Of a DNA stretch of 64,000 nucleotides, positions 55,846 through 64,000 are shown in pieces. This stretch comes from Ephydatia muelleri (lineage: Eukaryota > Porifera > Demospongiae > Spongillida > Spongillidae): NCBI GenBank assembly GCA_013339895.1, contig JABACO010000002.1:6740396-6804395 (forward strand), written 5' to 3'. A program made the position numbers and the translations under genes. Below the pieces are notes generated by a model, which did no database searches, was not told the origin of the DNA, and saw only the letters and a list, made by a program, of their open reading frames with translations. Position 1 is the stretch's first letter; each line of letters opens with the position of its first letter.

Positions 55846-56160
55846 CTTGGGGGCCATTCCAGGAGACCTCAATGGTAGGTATATGGACAGAGATAAGGAT
55901 AACATGCAACCCGTGAAATAGAAATGTACAAATGAGTGTCGCAAGCTCACTAGTGAAGAAGTAGCATTAGTGTTGAGGACAAAGTCACTGTTCCAAATGT
56001 CCATTCATTATTGTCTTTCCCATGTAAACATTGTTAACACCTTTGAATTTGGAGCATGAAAGAACTTCCAGCACAATGGCACCTTTGGGGGGTCATGAGT
56101 TATGCAGACCAATCCAGTGAATAGATAAAATTGGACTAATAGAATTTTAGCACAGCTGGC

Positions 56161-56161
<1 letters not shown>

Positions 56162-56236
<75 letters not shown>
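56162..56236. repeat. (CA)37 microsatellite
   Basis: This is an uninterrupted CA run. Confidence 0.97.
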
Positions 56237-56237
<1 letters not shown>

Positions 56238-56462
56238 CCACTTCCCTTATCTGTGAGGTCATGAATATGTAGACCAATTGGTGATGTACATGTGTATGGA
56301 TGAAATTGGACCAATAGAATTGTAGCACAGCCGGCACGCATGTTAAGGCTTTTCATGTATAAAAGCGACTCACCCACCAACTAGTACACTTTGCTTGCTG
56401 AGAACGAAAAAGGTAAAAACTAAATCCTTGCACTTTGTTTCTATACTCTCTGTCAGATGCAG

Positions 56463-56622
56463 TGCTGCCCCCCTACCGTCCGCCGCCAGCAGTAGCAGCG
56501 CTGCCCCCACCGCCCCAGCAGCAGCAGCAGAGCTGCCCCCACCGCCAGCAGCAGCAGCAGCACTGCCCCCACCGCCAGCAGCAGAAGCAGAAGAGCTGCC
56601 CCCACCGCCAGCAGCAGCAGTA
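56463..56622. repeat. CAG/CTGCCCCCACCGC minisatellite
   Basis: Blocks of 3-5 CAG alternate with AGCTGCCCCCACCGC in four units of about 30-36 bp. All frames are open (Ala/Pro, Gln/His and Leu-rich), which is a repeat effect. Confidence 0.9.
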
Positions 56623-56623
56623 G

Positions 56624-56848
56624 TTGTTGGTATATAGGATTGACCAATGGTGGTGTAAAAAGCACGGAAACAAGAGTGACAGAAATTTGACTGGAAAAAT
56701 TGAAATATTTGGCACACTAACGTTATAACAGTACATGCCTGAATAATGGGCTAAATATATGCCTATTTCAATTTATCCAGTCAAATTTCTGTCACTCTTG
56801 TTTCCGTGATTTTTACACCACCATTCGTCAATCCTATAAACCAACAAA
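56624..56848. repeat. Foldback MITE, arms of about 80 bp
   Basis: TTGTTGGTATATAGGATTGA then GGTGGTGTAAAAA...GGAAACAAGAGTGACAGAA is mirrored on the right (TTCTGTCACTCTTGTTTCC ... TACACCACCATT). The loop is about 55 bp. No protein is encoded. It abuts the CAG minisatellite. Confidence 0.85.
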
Positions 56849-57607
56849 TTTCTCATTAGAGAATGTGTAATTAATATTTACATCCAACATAACGCATATG
56901 GATGCTATCACGTACACAACTGAATACATGACTATAATTTCATACAGGGTGCAGCATTTCTCAAGGCACATCAACAGTAATTAAATTTTAATTCAAATAA
57001 GTATGCCTTTCACTTTGGCTCATTGGATGTGGTTTTATAATTCCACAGGCCAAATCCAACAAGATGTTACAACCATCTGCACCTGATGTCTCAACAGCAA
57101 TGAGGTAGAAAAGGTATATGTTGTTATCAACATCTGTTGTACTTGGCCTACTGCTAAAAGCTACAACAGCTACAACAGCCCCTGCTTCAGATGTGGCTTG
57201 TACAACACTTCAGATTACAAATGTGCCAGAGCAGGTGACACACTTTAGGCTCTAAATTGGTGTGAAGGACACATTTCAATAAGACTATATTTACATCACA
57301 TGATATCAAAGTAGAGTGTTCATCTCTCCCTCCTCCCCATCCTCCATCCGCACCACCACACATGCACATATGTCCCAAGTCAGACACAATCATTCATGGA
57401 AGACATTGATGTGTCAACAACAGTGATGTCCTTGAGTATGTGCACTTGGTTGCCATAGAGATCTGGTGCTACTTGCTATTAGCTCCACCCCTCTCATCTG
57501 TGCCCCACCCCATTTGCTTCTGTTACATGTAATCAATAGATGACATCATTCTATGCATTGTACATACAAACTACTTACTACAGTCATATAAATTGAATTC
57601 TACCCAC
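56849..57607. other. Stretch without recognised gene
   Basis: I see nothing that I can support as coding or structured. Confidence 0.4.
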
Positions 57608-57942
57608 CAGCTCCTTTGGTACTGTAAGTCCATTATACTTGCTAGACAGTACCAGCTTTTTCACTCTTGTATTAGACATCGTAGCATCCATCAGATGCTG
57701 CACACCATCATCTGACATCTCTTTACATCTCCACATCCACAGCTCCTCCAATGTTGGGTGGTCTTTGAGAACATCCGCTAGACCTTTGGCTCCTTGGTCT
57801 CCAAACGGATTGTCAGTAAGGTCCAGTAACTTCAGTTTGCACCACTTTAGTCCCCCACAGAGCTCACATATGGCTTCATCCCTTAGACCACACTCCTCCA
57901 GCCACAGCTCAGACAGTGTTGTGTTGTGCTTGAGTACATGTG
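57608..57942 (-). CDS. LRR exon of an NLR-type or LRR protein
   Basis: A 335-bp minus-strand exon has acceptor CTTATCTGTGCAG and donor CTG|GTGGGT and is open throughout. It holds four ribonuclease-inhibitor-type repeats: TTLSELWLEECGLRDEAICE, then LKLLDLTDNPFGDQGAKGLA, then TLEELWMWRCKEMSDDGVQH, then RVKKLVLSSKYNGLTVP. The repeats are of the same class as the 168-bp cassettes but belong to a clearly different array with a different exon size. In NLR proteins they would sit at the C-terminus. No NACHT exon was recognised nearby, so the rest of the gene is missing or replaced by retrotransposons. 57943-58440 shows no further exon. Confidence 0.72.
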
Positions 57943-58458
57943 CTGCACAGATAAGTATTACCAATAATACTAACATTGCATACATACACAATGTGCACAA
58001 CAAAACAGGATGAGAAAAAAAGTCACACATCGGTGTAAATGGATGGTGTGGATGTTTCATTTGTATATGCGATTTATGTTTTTTACCTCACAGGGAAGGG
58101 AGGTGTGAGCTTCAGACAACATTTGTTCTTTCTATTTATTGAAAACTCCCACTTTTGTATACATGCATGCGAGTATGTACATCGAGAAGTCGGGTAAGCC
58201 TGGTCCAAATGTTTAGGACCCATCTCTGTCCATGAGTGCAATGACCATCCATCCTGTTGTGTTTTTAGGGAAACAGGATCTCAAACGAATAGAATGAATG
58301 GCAACTATAACACTCAACCAAATAAACTCGCAAGACAAAAACTACCAGAAAAGCTGAACACGAGGCTAATTCTAATTAACACACTCCCTGTGTATGCGTG
58401 TTTGCCTAATGTGGTGCTGTTCACCACAACACGTCCCTGTCAGCCTTGATGTTCCTCT

Positions 58459-58896
58459 TCAGGCGCAAACCTCCGGCTTCCTTGAAATGGGTCGCCTGGA
58501 TGACCTCCGAGGATTGTGGGTGCTGTACTTATTCCCTGTGGGTAGACATGGGTTTTGAGCCTTCCTAACAGGTGGTAGTACCAGAACTGGCATTTGAGCC
58601 ATTGCTGGAGTAGGTGCACCATCTGCCAACAGGGTTGCCTCTTGCAAAGACACCACTGGCTCCATTGTTTGAATTTGGACAGGACCTGGGTCTGTATCCT
58701 CCTGGTCCACATAGCGAGGACGCAGCTGCTCAACATGGCGACGCCAAGTGCCTCCTCGGGGAAAAACCCGTACGTTGACACTGCATGTGCCAAACCTTTT
58801 CGTGACTACAGCCGGCACCCATCTGGGATCCTTCTCTCGCCTGGGGCCATAATAAAGGGCATAACATGGTGAGCCTACATTGTAGATGATGGCCAC
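58459..58896 (-). pseudogene. Gypsy 2: integrase C-terminal domain
   Basis: An open 145-codon frame reads VGSPCYALYYGPRREKDPRW, VPAVVTKRFGTCSVNVRVFP and GTWRRHVEQLRPRYVDQED. A Pro/Gln-rich spacer follows, ending NPRRSSRRPISRKPE. The G-P-R-R-x-K-D-P-R-W and WRRHxEQLRPRY blocks are typical of one class of gypsy integrase C-termini that bind the integration target or DNA ends. Confidence 0.8.
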
Positions 58897-59560
58897 TTTA
58901 TTGGGAAGCTCACATTCCTGAGATTTAGTAGCTGCTTGGGCCTGCTTTCCCGTGCAATATGCACTGGGGAAGGGAGTACAACATCAATCTTGGTCCTGAT
59001 CTGCCGACCAGTGGTGTTCGGCAGTATTGCATCAGGAACTCCTGAAGGGCTGCTCGTGGAGGTAGTGAGGACTTCAAAAGAGCCTGTTTGAAGGTCTGCA
59101 CTAGACGTTCGGCTGCCCCGTTGGTGGCAGGATGATATCATTGGTGCACCAGTGAGGTAGGTGATTCCCCTTTCTCGACACCATGACTGAAACTCCTCTG
59201 AACAGAATGTGGTGGCATTATCAGATACAATAGTGTGTGGATAACCAAATGAGCAAATCTTGTTCTAGCAGCTCTGTTGTGGATTTGGTGGAGGTTGAAG
59301 TAGTCGGATGGATGCTGGGATACTTGGAGTATGCATCAATGAGGACCAGCCAGTTACACCCCAGGAAGATGATTGCATGGTCCACATGCACTCCGCTCCA
59401 TGGCTTCTCTGGTAGCATCCAAGGATGGTTGGCCAGCTTGGGTGGTTTGTTCTGATGTTCTGCACAGGCAGTGCATCAATGGCAGAGGTCCATGATGTCA
59501 GCATCTATTCTTGGCAGGTACACTGCCGTGCGTGCCAGCTGCTTCATCCGCTGAATCCCA
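58897..59560 (-). pseudogene. Gypsy 2: integrase zinc-binding and catalytic core
   Basis: Over several frames the zinc-binding end ANHPWMLPEKPW leads into HVDHAIIFLGCNWLVLIDAY and SKYPSIHPTTSTSTKST. HTIVSDNATTFCSEEFQSW and YHPATNGAAERLVQTF follow, with KQALLKSSLPPRAALQEFL and GRQIRTKIDVVLPSPVHIA after that. The catalytic D, D and E are all present but in different frames, so the enzyme is broken by indels rather than by loss of the active site. Confidence 0.8.
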
Positions 59561-59699
59561 AAATGCCCCTAATGAAGGAGCTGCAGAACCTGGGGCCTCA
59601 GGATGGAGGGAATGATGACTCTGGACCCCTACAGAAGACACCCGTGGGCTATGGAGAGCGATCTTACCACCTTACTAAAATCCTCTATTGAACTGTCCT

Positions 59700-60060
59700 T
59701 AGGTGGCTAGCCTTCTCGTGTGAAACACATTACATTGGCAATAACTGGATCCTTGGCCGACTCCTTAGCCATAGTTCCAGGGTCTGTGGGGTCTTGCTGA
59801 AGACTGACCGTCTTGATTGTGCAGACTGTATCCACATCTGCAACGTCTTCGTCCTGATCAAAGCTGATGTCTGGTCCCACTGGAAGGCGGCTAAGAACAT
59901 CTGCATTACCATGGTCGCCTGTTCTCCTATACTCAATGGTATATTGCTACTGGTACCATGGAGCTCACATGTCGATAGGTTGATTCGTAAAACTGTGCTG
60001 GCTGCTAGCTCTGAAGTGAACATGATTAAGTGCAGGACTACTTCTAGCCAGAGCACCATC
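59700..60060 (-). pseudogene. Gypsy 2: end of RNase H and linker to integrase
   Basis: GNADVLSRLPVGPDISFDQ is the standard end of the RNase H region. It is followed by an acidic linker (DEDVADVDTVCTIKTV) and DPVIANVMCFTREGWPP-like sequence with one stop. Confidence 0.72.
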
Positions 60061-60110
60061 TTCGAGGTACCATGCGTTGAACAAAAGCAACGATCGATCT
60101 AAAATCCACA

Positions 60111-60778
60111 AGCATTTCATTAACTATGCAGTCAATTATTATTTTCTCAACTATAAATAGCTAGCTAGCCTTATCAATAAATAGTATCTCAATATAGTGA
60201 CATACACTGCAAAAAACAGATTGATGCAGGTCACAACAAATCAATAATAGGGCAGTGATTTCTAGTGACATGCATCAATTTTTGCTGTGTAGAAGTGCAG
60301 CCAACATTCAGTGTGGTATGCAACCTGCACAGATATGTTTGCTCCATAATACTCTGCAATTGAGGCACAGCAAGCTGGTGCAGTTGCTGAACAGGCAGAA
60401 GTCAATAAGCAGAGAATATAAACCTCATGTAACAGAATGCCAGAGCATTTTGGCCAGAAGTGTCTCACCAATCGGCACTTTTGACATAGTGGGAGTTCAT
60501 GTACATGTATGTAGTTTCCTTCATCATTATGATAACAATTTTGATGTAAAGAATAAAAGGTACAGTAGAGAAAGTAGCTAGAGCACAACTTTGGTGCAAA
60601 TGTGTGAATGCATTAAGGGATACATATATCACAGTTCACGGATAGCTGACTTAAGCAGCCTGCAATATGCATTTTGGTTATGGCCACATAGAGAACCAAA
60701 ACTGACAGACTGAGTATATTTCACATTGCCTACGGGCAATGTGAAATACACTCATTAGACAGCAACATCTTTAAGTCT
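60111..60778. other. Stretch without recognised gene
   Basis: A frame at 60255-60581 is open but shows no domain. The end holds a small hairpin (CACATTGCC / GGCAATGTG) at 60722-60744. Confidence 0.4.
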
Positions 60779-61860
60779 AGAAAATGTTAGCATGACTAAT
60801 CTTTTTTGGAGGTATTGAAACCCTCCCCACGCAGGATGCATCTACAGTGTATGGACTATACATTTTATTGATGTCAATTCAGTACTACATTTAGTACTGT
60901 AGTATCATATTTAACACTGTAGTACAATATTTAGAATATTGTATTTACATATGTGAGGGATTTATCCAACCCCTACCAAGCATAAGAGGCGATGCATGTC
61001 ACTGATAAACTGAGCGATATGATGTACCTCACAAAAACCTCATCGAATGATGTCACTCTTACCAAGGCATGATGCTCTCTTGTTATCAATGATATTCCTC
61101 CACAGGACCAGGGTTTCCAACTTGGTATTGACTTCAACACCTTTCATCACTTCTTCTAATCCCTCTGGCTGTAGTCCACATTCCCTAAGGACCAGTACCT
61201 TAAGAGTAGTATTTCCCTTCAACATCATACCTGTGTGAAGAGAGACAAACACTCTGACATGACATGTGTACGAAGTAATGTCACAATGCTGAGAATGAAA
61301 GTGATGATTGGACCATGATACACATGAGGGTCATGTATTGAATCAATGTGTGCAAGTTGAAGGTGAGTGTCTAACATAGCTATGGTCCTTGTGTGTAGGT
61401 ATGTACTATTGTTAAAGATTGTTAAGTAAACTGAGTTATATCAGAGAGTACTATATTTAGCATAGTGCATTGATTACTGCATTTACATGTAAAGTGAAGG
61501 GATCTATACAACACCTACCAAGCATAAGAGGTGATATACATGGTGTGAGAATACATAGTGATGTTCTGTTTCACTATTGCTTTGTTGACAGAGTTTTAAG
61601 ACTGAATATTGCATCTAGTAAAGCTGTAGTTGGGCAATGGAAAAATGAAGCACAAGAACTCTTGCTAAACCTTGGCACGTTTTTTAACACCAACCATCTA
61701 TCCTACACATCATCAATGCCTGAGAAGAACTCAGAACACATACACTGTTCAGTGTGTAATAATTGCAAACTCTTTGTTAGATACTGAAATGTTTCGAGAA
61801 ACATTTAAAAATATAATTAACGTACTTTGCATTCTGTACAATAACTATTATCTAATAGTG
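60779..61860. repeat. Third, partial copy of the LRR-exon duplication unit
   Basis: The LRR exon, the TCAAGTTGAAGGTGAGTGTC block (61357) and the TTCAGTGTGTAATAATTGCA block (61748) match the units at 13-1090 and 1722-2752. The head block at 60779-60840 instead matches 1288-1350 in inverted orientation. Order is therefore partly rearranged. Confidence 0.65.
61063..61230 (-). CDS. LRR exon of an NLR-type receptor (copy 3)
   Basis: A 168-bp, phase 1-1 exon encodes two repeats with cores TTLKVLVLRECGLQPEGLEE and TKLETLVLWRNIIDNKRA. It is bounded by acceptor CTTCACACAG and donor GTAAGAG. It keeps the exact length and phase of the exons at 518 and 2188, although it lies 58 kb away in the same orientation. 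It therefore belongs to the same gene family, presumably another NLR locus whose remainder lies beyond retrotransposon insertions. Differences fall in the variable positions of the repeats. Confidence 0.72.
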
Positions 61861-61984
61861 TTATGAACCCGCTGCGCCACAGCTAAGCTTGCACACACTA
61901 ACAAGACCAATATTGATATTTTAAGAATACACACACACTGCATGTACTCTATGTAACATCAAGGCATCTGCACTGTGAACTGAA

Positions 61985-62560
61985 ATGGCTGCAGTGCCAG
62001 ACTCCACCACAGTAGTCCATTGTTGCTGTCCTTGAGCCAATCCAACCATTCTAGTGACCTCTTCCTAGCATTGTACACTTTGAACACTTGTACTGCTCGC
62101 TAACTGTATCACCAGGCACTCCTCTTCCACGACTGAGTATTTCTCTTCTCTTGGCAACAGATTCCAGCTGAAATATGCCACTGGATGGTCCTCCCCCTCA
62201 TACATTTGACTCGACAGCTCCTACTCCTCGATATGAAGCATCCGTCTGCAATACAAAGGGTCTCTCAAAATCTGGGCATTTCAGCACTGGTTCCCCACAC
62301 AGCAACGATTTCCACACTCTGCATTCCACTGGTCCTCCTTAGTTGCTGTCTTTCTGGTGAGATCTGACAATGACACTGCTGTCTCCGCAAAATTTGGTAT
62401 GAACCTCCGGTAATAGCCAGTCAAGCTGAGAAAATCACTCACTGCCATTTTTGTCCTTGTAATCGGGAAACCCTTCAGTGCCTCTAGTTGAGTTTTCTGG
62501 TCTCACAGTTCCATTCCCCACCATATGACCAAGATATATGCATTGCTTCATCCCGTCGAT
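61985..62560 (-). pseudogene. Gypsy 3: RT thumb/connection and RNase H
   Basis: GMKQCIYLGHMVGNGTVRPE is the segment just after the RT palm. It is followed by DFLSLTGYYRRFIPNFAETA and SLSDLTRKTATKEDQW. RNase H begins with PFVLQTDASYRGVGAV (first Asp) and continues DHPVAYFSWNLLPREEKYSV and EEECLVIQLA, ending RSLEWLDWLKDSNNGLLWWS then LALQPFQF. Frame changes occur about every 60 bp. The RT fingers and the Y-x-D-D palm that should precede the first motif are absent. Confidence 0.82.
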
Positions 62561-62579
62561 TCCAACCATCTTTCCTACT

Positions 62580-63115
62580 TTCATCTCGATCCCCATTCTC
62601 CTTGTTCCTCTCCCACTACGGAATCTCCTCTTCACCTTCCTCATTCATTTCTTCCGTCCACAGGCACACCGTTGTTGGCATATTCCACTCTTTCAGCATG
62701 TTCACATGGAATATCTTCTTCTTCCTCTTGTCATGCATGTTGACCTCATAGGTGACTGGAGTAACCTTTTTGGTTATTCCATATGGGACCCTGCCAACTC
62801 ACCATCAACTTGCTAGTACTGGTTGGTAATAATATCAGCACCTGGTCCCCATCTTTAAACTCTTTAAACTCTTGATGCCTTGCGTTTTTGTCATACCACT
62901 GCTTCTGCTTGACTTGAGCCGGCGCCAGGTTATCCTTCACCAACTCCAACATTTGACAACCTCTCCTGCATGCTCAATACATACGACACAATGCTCTCTT
63001 CCCTTCCTTGGCCAGGTGCTTCCTTCAGGATATGGAGCGGTCCTCTCACTTCCCCTCCATACACCAATTCAAAGGTGTAAACCCTGTGGATGCTTGAGGT
63101 GCCTCTCAAATCCAA
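62580..63115 (-). pseudogene. Gypsy 3: integrase C-terminal region and linker
   Basis: FELVYGGEVRGPLHILKEA, then ESIVSYVLSMQERL, then NLAPAQVKQKQWYDKNARHQ, DQVLILLPTSTSKLMV and WQGP. After a one-base shift TPVTYEVNMHDKRKKKIFHV, NMLKEWNMPTTVCLW and the acidic TEEMNEEGEEEIP follow without a break. The F-H-V-N-M-L-K-x-W block and acidic tail read directly toward the RT segment, with a stop (TAG) after EEEIP. Confidence 0.82.
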
Positions 63116-63129
63116 TGAACCACTCGACC

Positions 63130-63624
63130 ATCCCGTCCGTCTGTGAATGATAGGGGCTGGTCCTTATTGGACCCACATGTAAAAGTCATTACAGCTACTT
63201 CAGCAGTCTGGATATAAAATTCAACGCATGGTCCATAAGAATCTCCTTCCAACTCTGGCAAACAACAGGATCAGTTCCTCCGCCACATGTTCCGCATCTA
63301 TTGACTTCAATGCCATAGCCTCTGTGTACCTCGTCACGTAGTTACAGACTACTAGAATGTACTTGTGTCCTGACCAGCTCCTCGGTAGAGCTTCAACAAT
63401 GTCCATCACAATCCTTCCAAAGGGCTCTTCTATAATTGGTAGAGGCATAAGGGTGTGTATCCCTTCCTCTCCTTCGCACACTTCTGGCATATCGCACAGC
63501 ACTTGCACCACTCTGCCACATCGCGATAAACTGACGGCCAGTAGAACCGCTGCACTGTCTGTTTCCTCCCCATGTGCCCAGCCAACGGGATTTCAATCGA
63601 CAGGCCCCTAGGGCCTCCTTCCAT
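63130..63624 (-). pseudogene. Gypsy 3: integrase zinc-binding domain and catalytic core
   Basis: LAGHMGRKQTVQRFYWPSVY and AEWCKCCAICQKCAKERKGY form the zinc finger. After a frame change come GRIVMDIVEALPRSWSGHKY and ILVVCNYVTRYTEAMALKSI (first Asp), then ILMDHALNFISRLLK (second Asp) and PIRTSPYHSQTDGMVEWF (Glu). All three catalytic residues are readable, split over frames. Confidence 0.82.
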
Positions 63625-63649
63625 AAGTGCTTGCCAACGTCAATATACA

Positions 63650-63969
63650 TTGAACACCTTCTCCCCCTCTGTTGGGAGGAGTCTGCAACCGCTCCTCTGG
63701 TGTCTTCAAGCCCTCAGCTTCGTCTTGCACTGCTGCCTTGTCCAACCTACTCTTGGGTTGCACTCCGTTATCAAATGCAACCTCACTATTCCAACTGTTC
63801 CACCACAGGCTTGACGCTTGCCCCACTCTGCTTCTTTATGTTCAGTACGCGTATCTTCTCGTCTCTTCTTCGCCTGAGCTCTCGTAGTTGCTGCCATTGC
63901 CCAACTCTTCATGGGACCTTGCACTGTCGGACCAATCTTTACTAGCTCCGACACTAACATCACTGACAT
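63650..63969 (-). pseudogene. Gypsy 3: linker before integrase
   Basis: An open frame reads WAMAATTRAQAKKRREDTRT, then EHKEAEWGKRQACGGTVGIV, and RLQTPPNRGGEGVQ in a neighbouring frame. Basic T-R-A-Q-A-K-linkers of this kind separate the protease from the following pol domain in Ty3 elements. Here the following domain is integrase, which supports the permuted order. Confidence 0.55.
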
Positions 63970-64000
63970 TGGGAGCTATTAAACCGCTGCTGCTTCCAAC

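Larger units (their letters stand above)
58440..60110 (-). mobile_element. Ty3/gypsy retrotransposon 2, 5'-truncated
   Basis: The minus strand carries the end of RNase H, the integrase and the pol tail in the usual order. Gag, protease and RT are absent above 60110. No LTR pair was seen. The family differs from elements 1 and 3. Confidence 0.82.
61985..64000 (-). mobile_element. Ty3/gypsy retrotransposon 3 with integrase before reverse transcriptase (runs off the window)
   Basis: On the minus strand the order is a linker with ATTRAQAKKRREDTR, integrase zinc-binding domain, integrase core, integrase C-terminus, then RT connection and RNase H. Sequence motifs are Ty3-type but the order is that of Ty1/copia, as in Gmr1-like elements. 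Gag and protease would lie beyond 64000. Many frame changes and a deletion of the RT fingers/palm make it inactive. Confidence 0.78.

Noticed and set aside
56395-56717. Ala/Pro- or Gly/Ala-rich protein
   Set aside because: The frames coincide with the CAG/CCCCCACCGC repeat and extend into the foldback arm; no gene context.

Overview
The window is nuclear DNA of a multicellular animal. It has spliced genes on GT-AG introns (one is only 50 bp), a mitochondrial-type Na/Ca exchanger gene, NACHT/LRR innate-immunity exons, several transposon superfamilies and many mini- and microsatellites. An NLR locus with CARD-like, NACHT and LRR exons, very short introns and heavy repeat load suggest an early-branching metazoan. 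A demosponge is my best guess, but the window alone cannot prove it. No bacterial operons, CRISPR arrays or rRNA genes were seen, and no tRNA was recognised by eye.

Layout. 0-13 kb holds a decayed NLR locus on the minus strand. Reading 5' to 3' (high to low coordinates) it has a linker exon, a NACHT exon, a CARD-like exon, a complete hAT transposon (7365-9977, with TIRs and an 8-bp target duplication), helical/LRR-start exons, and two duplicated 168-bp LRR exons. 15.3-16.1 kb is a Tc1/mariner deletion derivative. 17.0-23.5 kb has two C-terminal fragments of one non-LTR retrotransposon family flanking a 4.1-kb minisatellite of 24-bp units. 25.3-29.6 kb holds GT and CA tracts, a second (non-autonomous) hAT element, transposase relics and foldback repeats. 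31-34 kb is purine-rich and carries a G-rich minisatellite.

35.2-43.3 kb is the best host gene: an SLC8B1/NCLX-like exchanger on the minus strand with at least eight recognisable exons. Its introns hold four unrelated tandem-repeat blocks and an antisense zinc-finger transposase relic. The exons coding the second alpha repeat and C-terminus were not found. 43.6-44.8 kb has two foldback/MITE elements. 47.0-48.9 kb has a RecQ-like helicase pseudogene facing an exon resembling DUF6589 proteins.

51.8-55.3 kb is a Ty3/gypsy relic (plus strand). 57.6 kb is an LRR exon. 58.4-60.1 kb is a second gypsy relic (minus). 61.1 kb is a third copy of the 168-bp LRR exon. 62.0-64.0 kb is a third gypsy relic (minus) in which integrase precedes reverse transcriptase/RNase H, an order known from Gmr1-type elements. 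Apart from the exchanger and some NLR exons, nearly everything coding-like here is broken mobile-element sequence.
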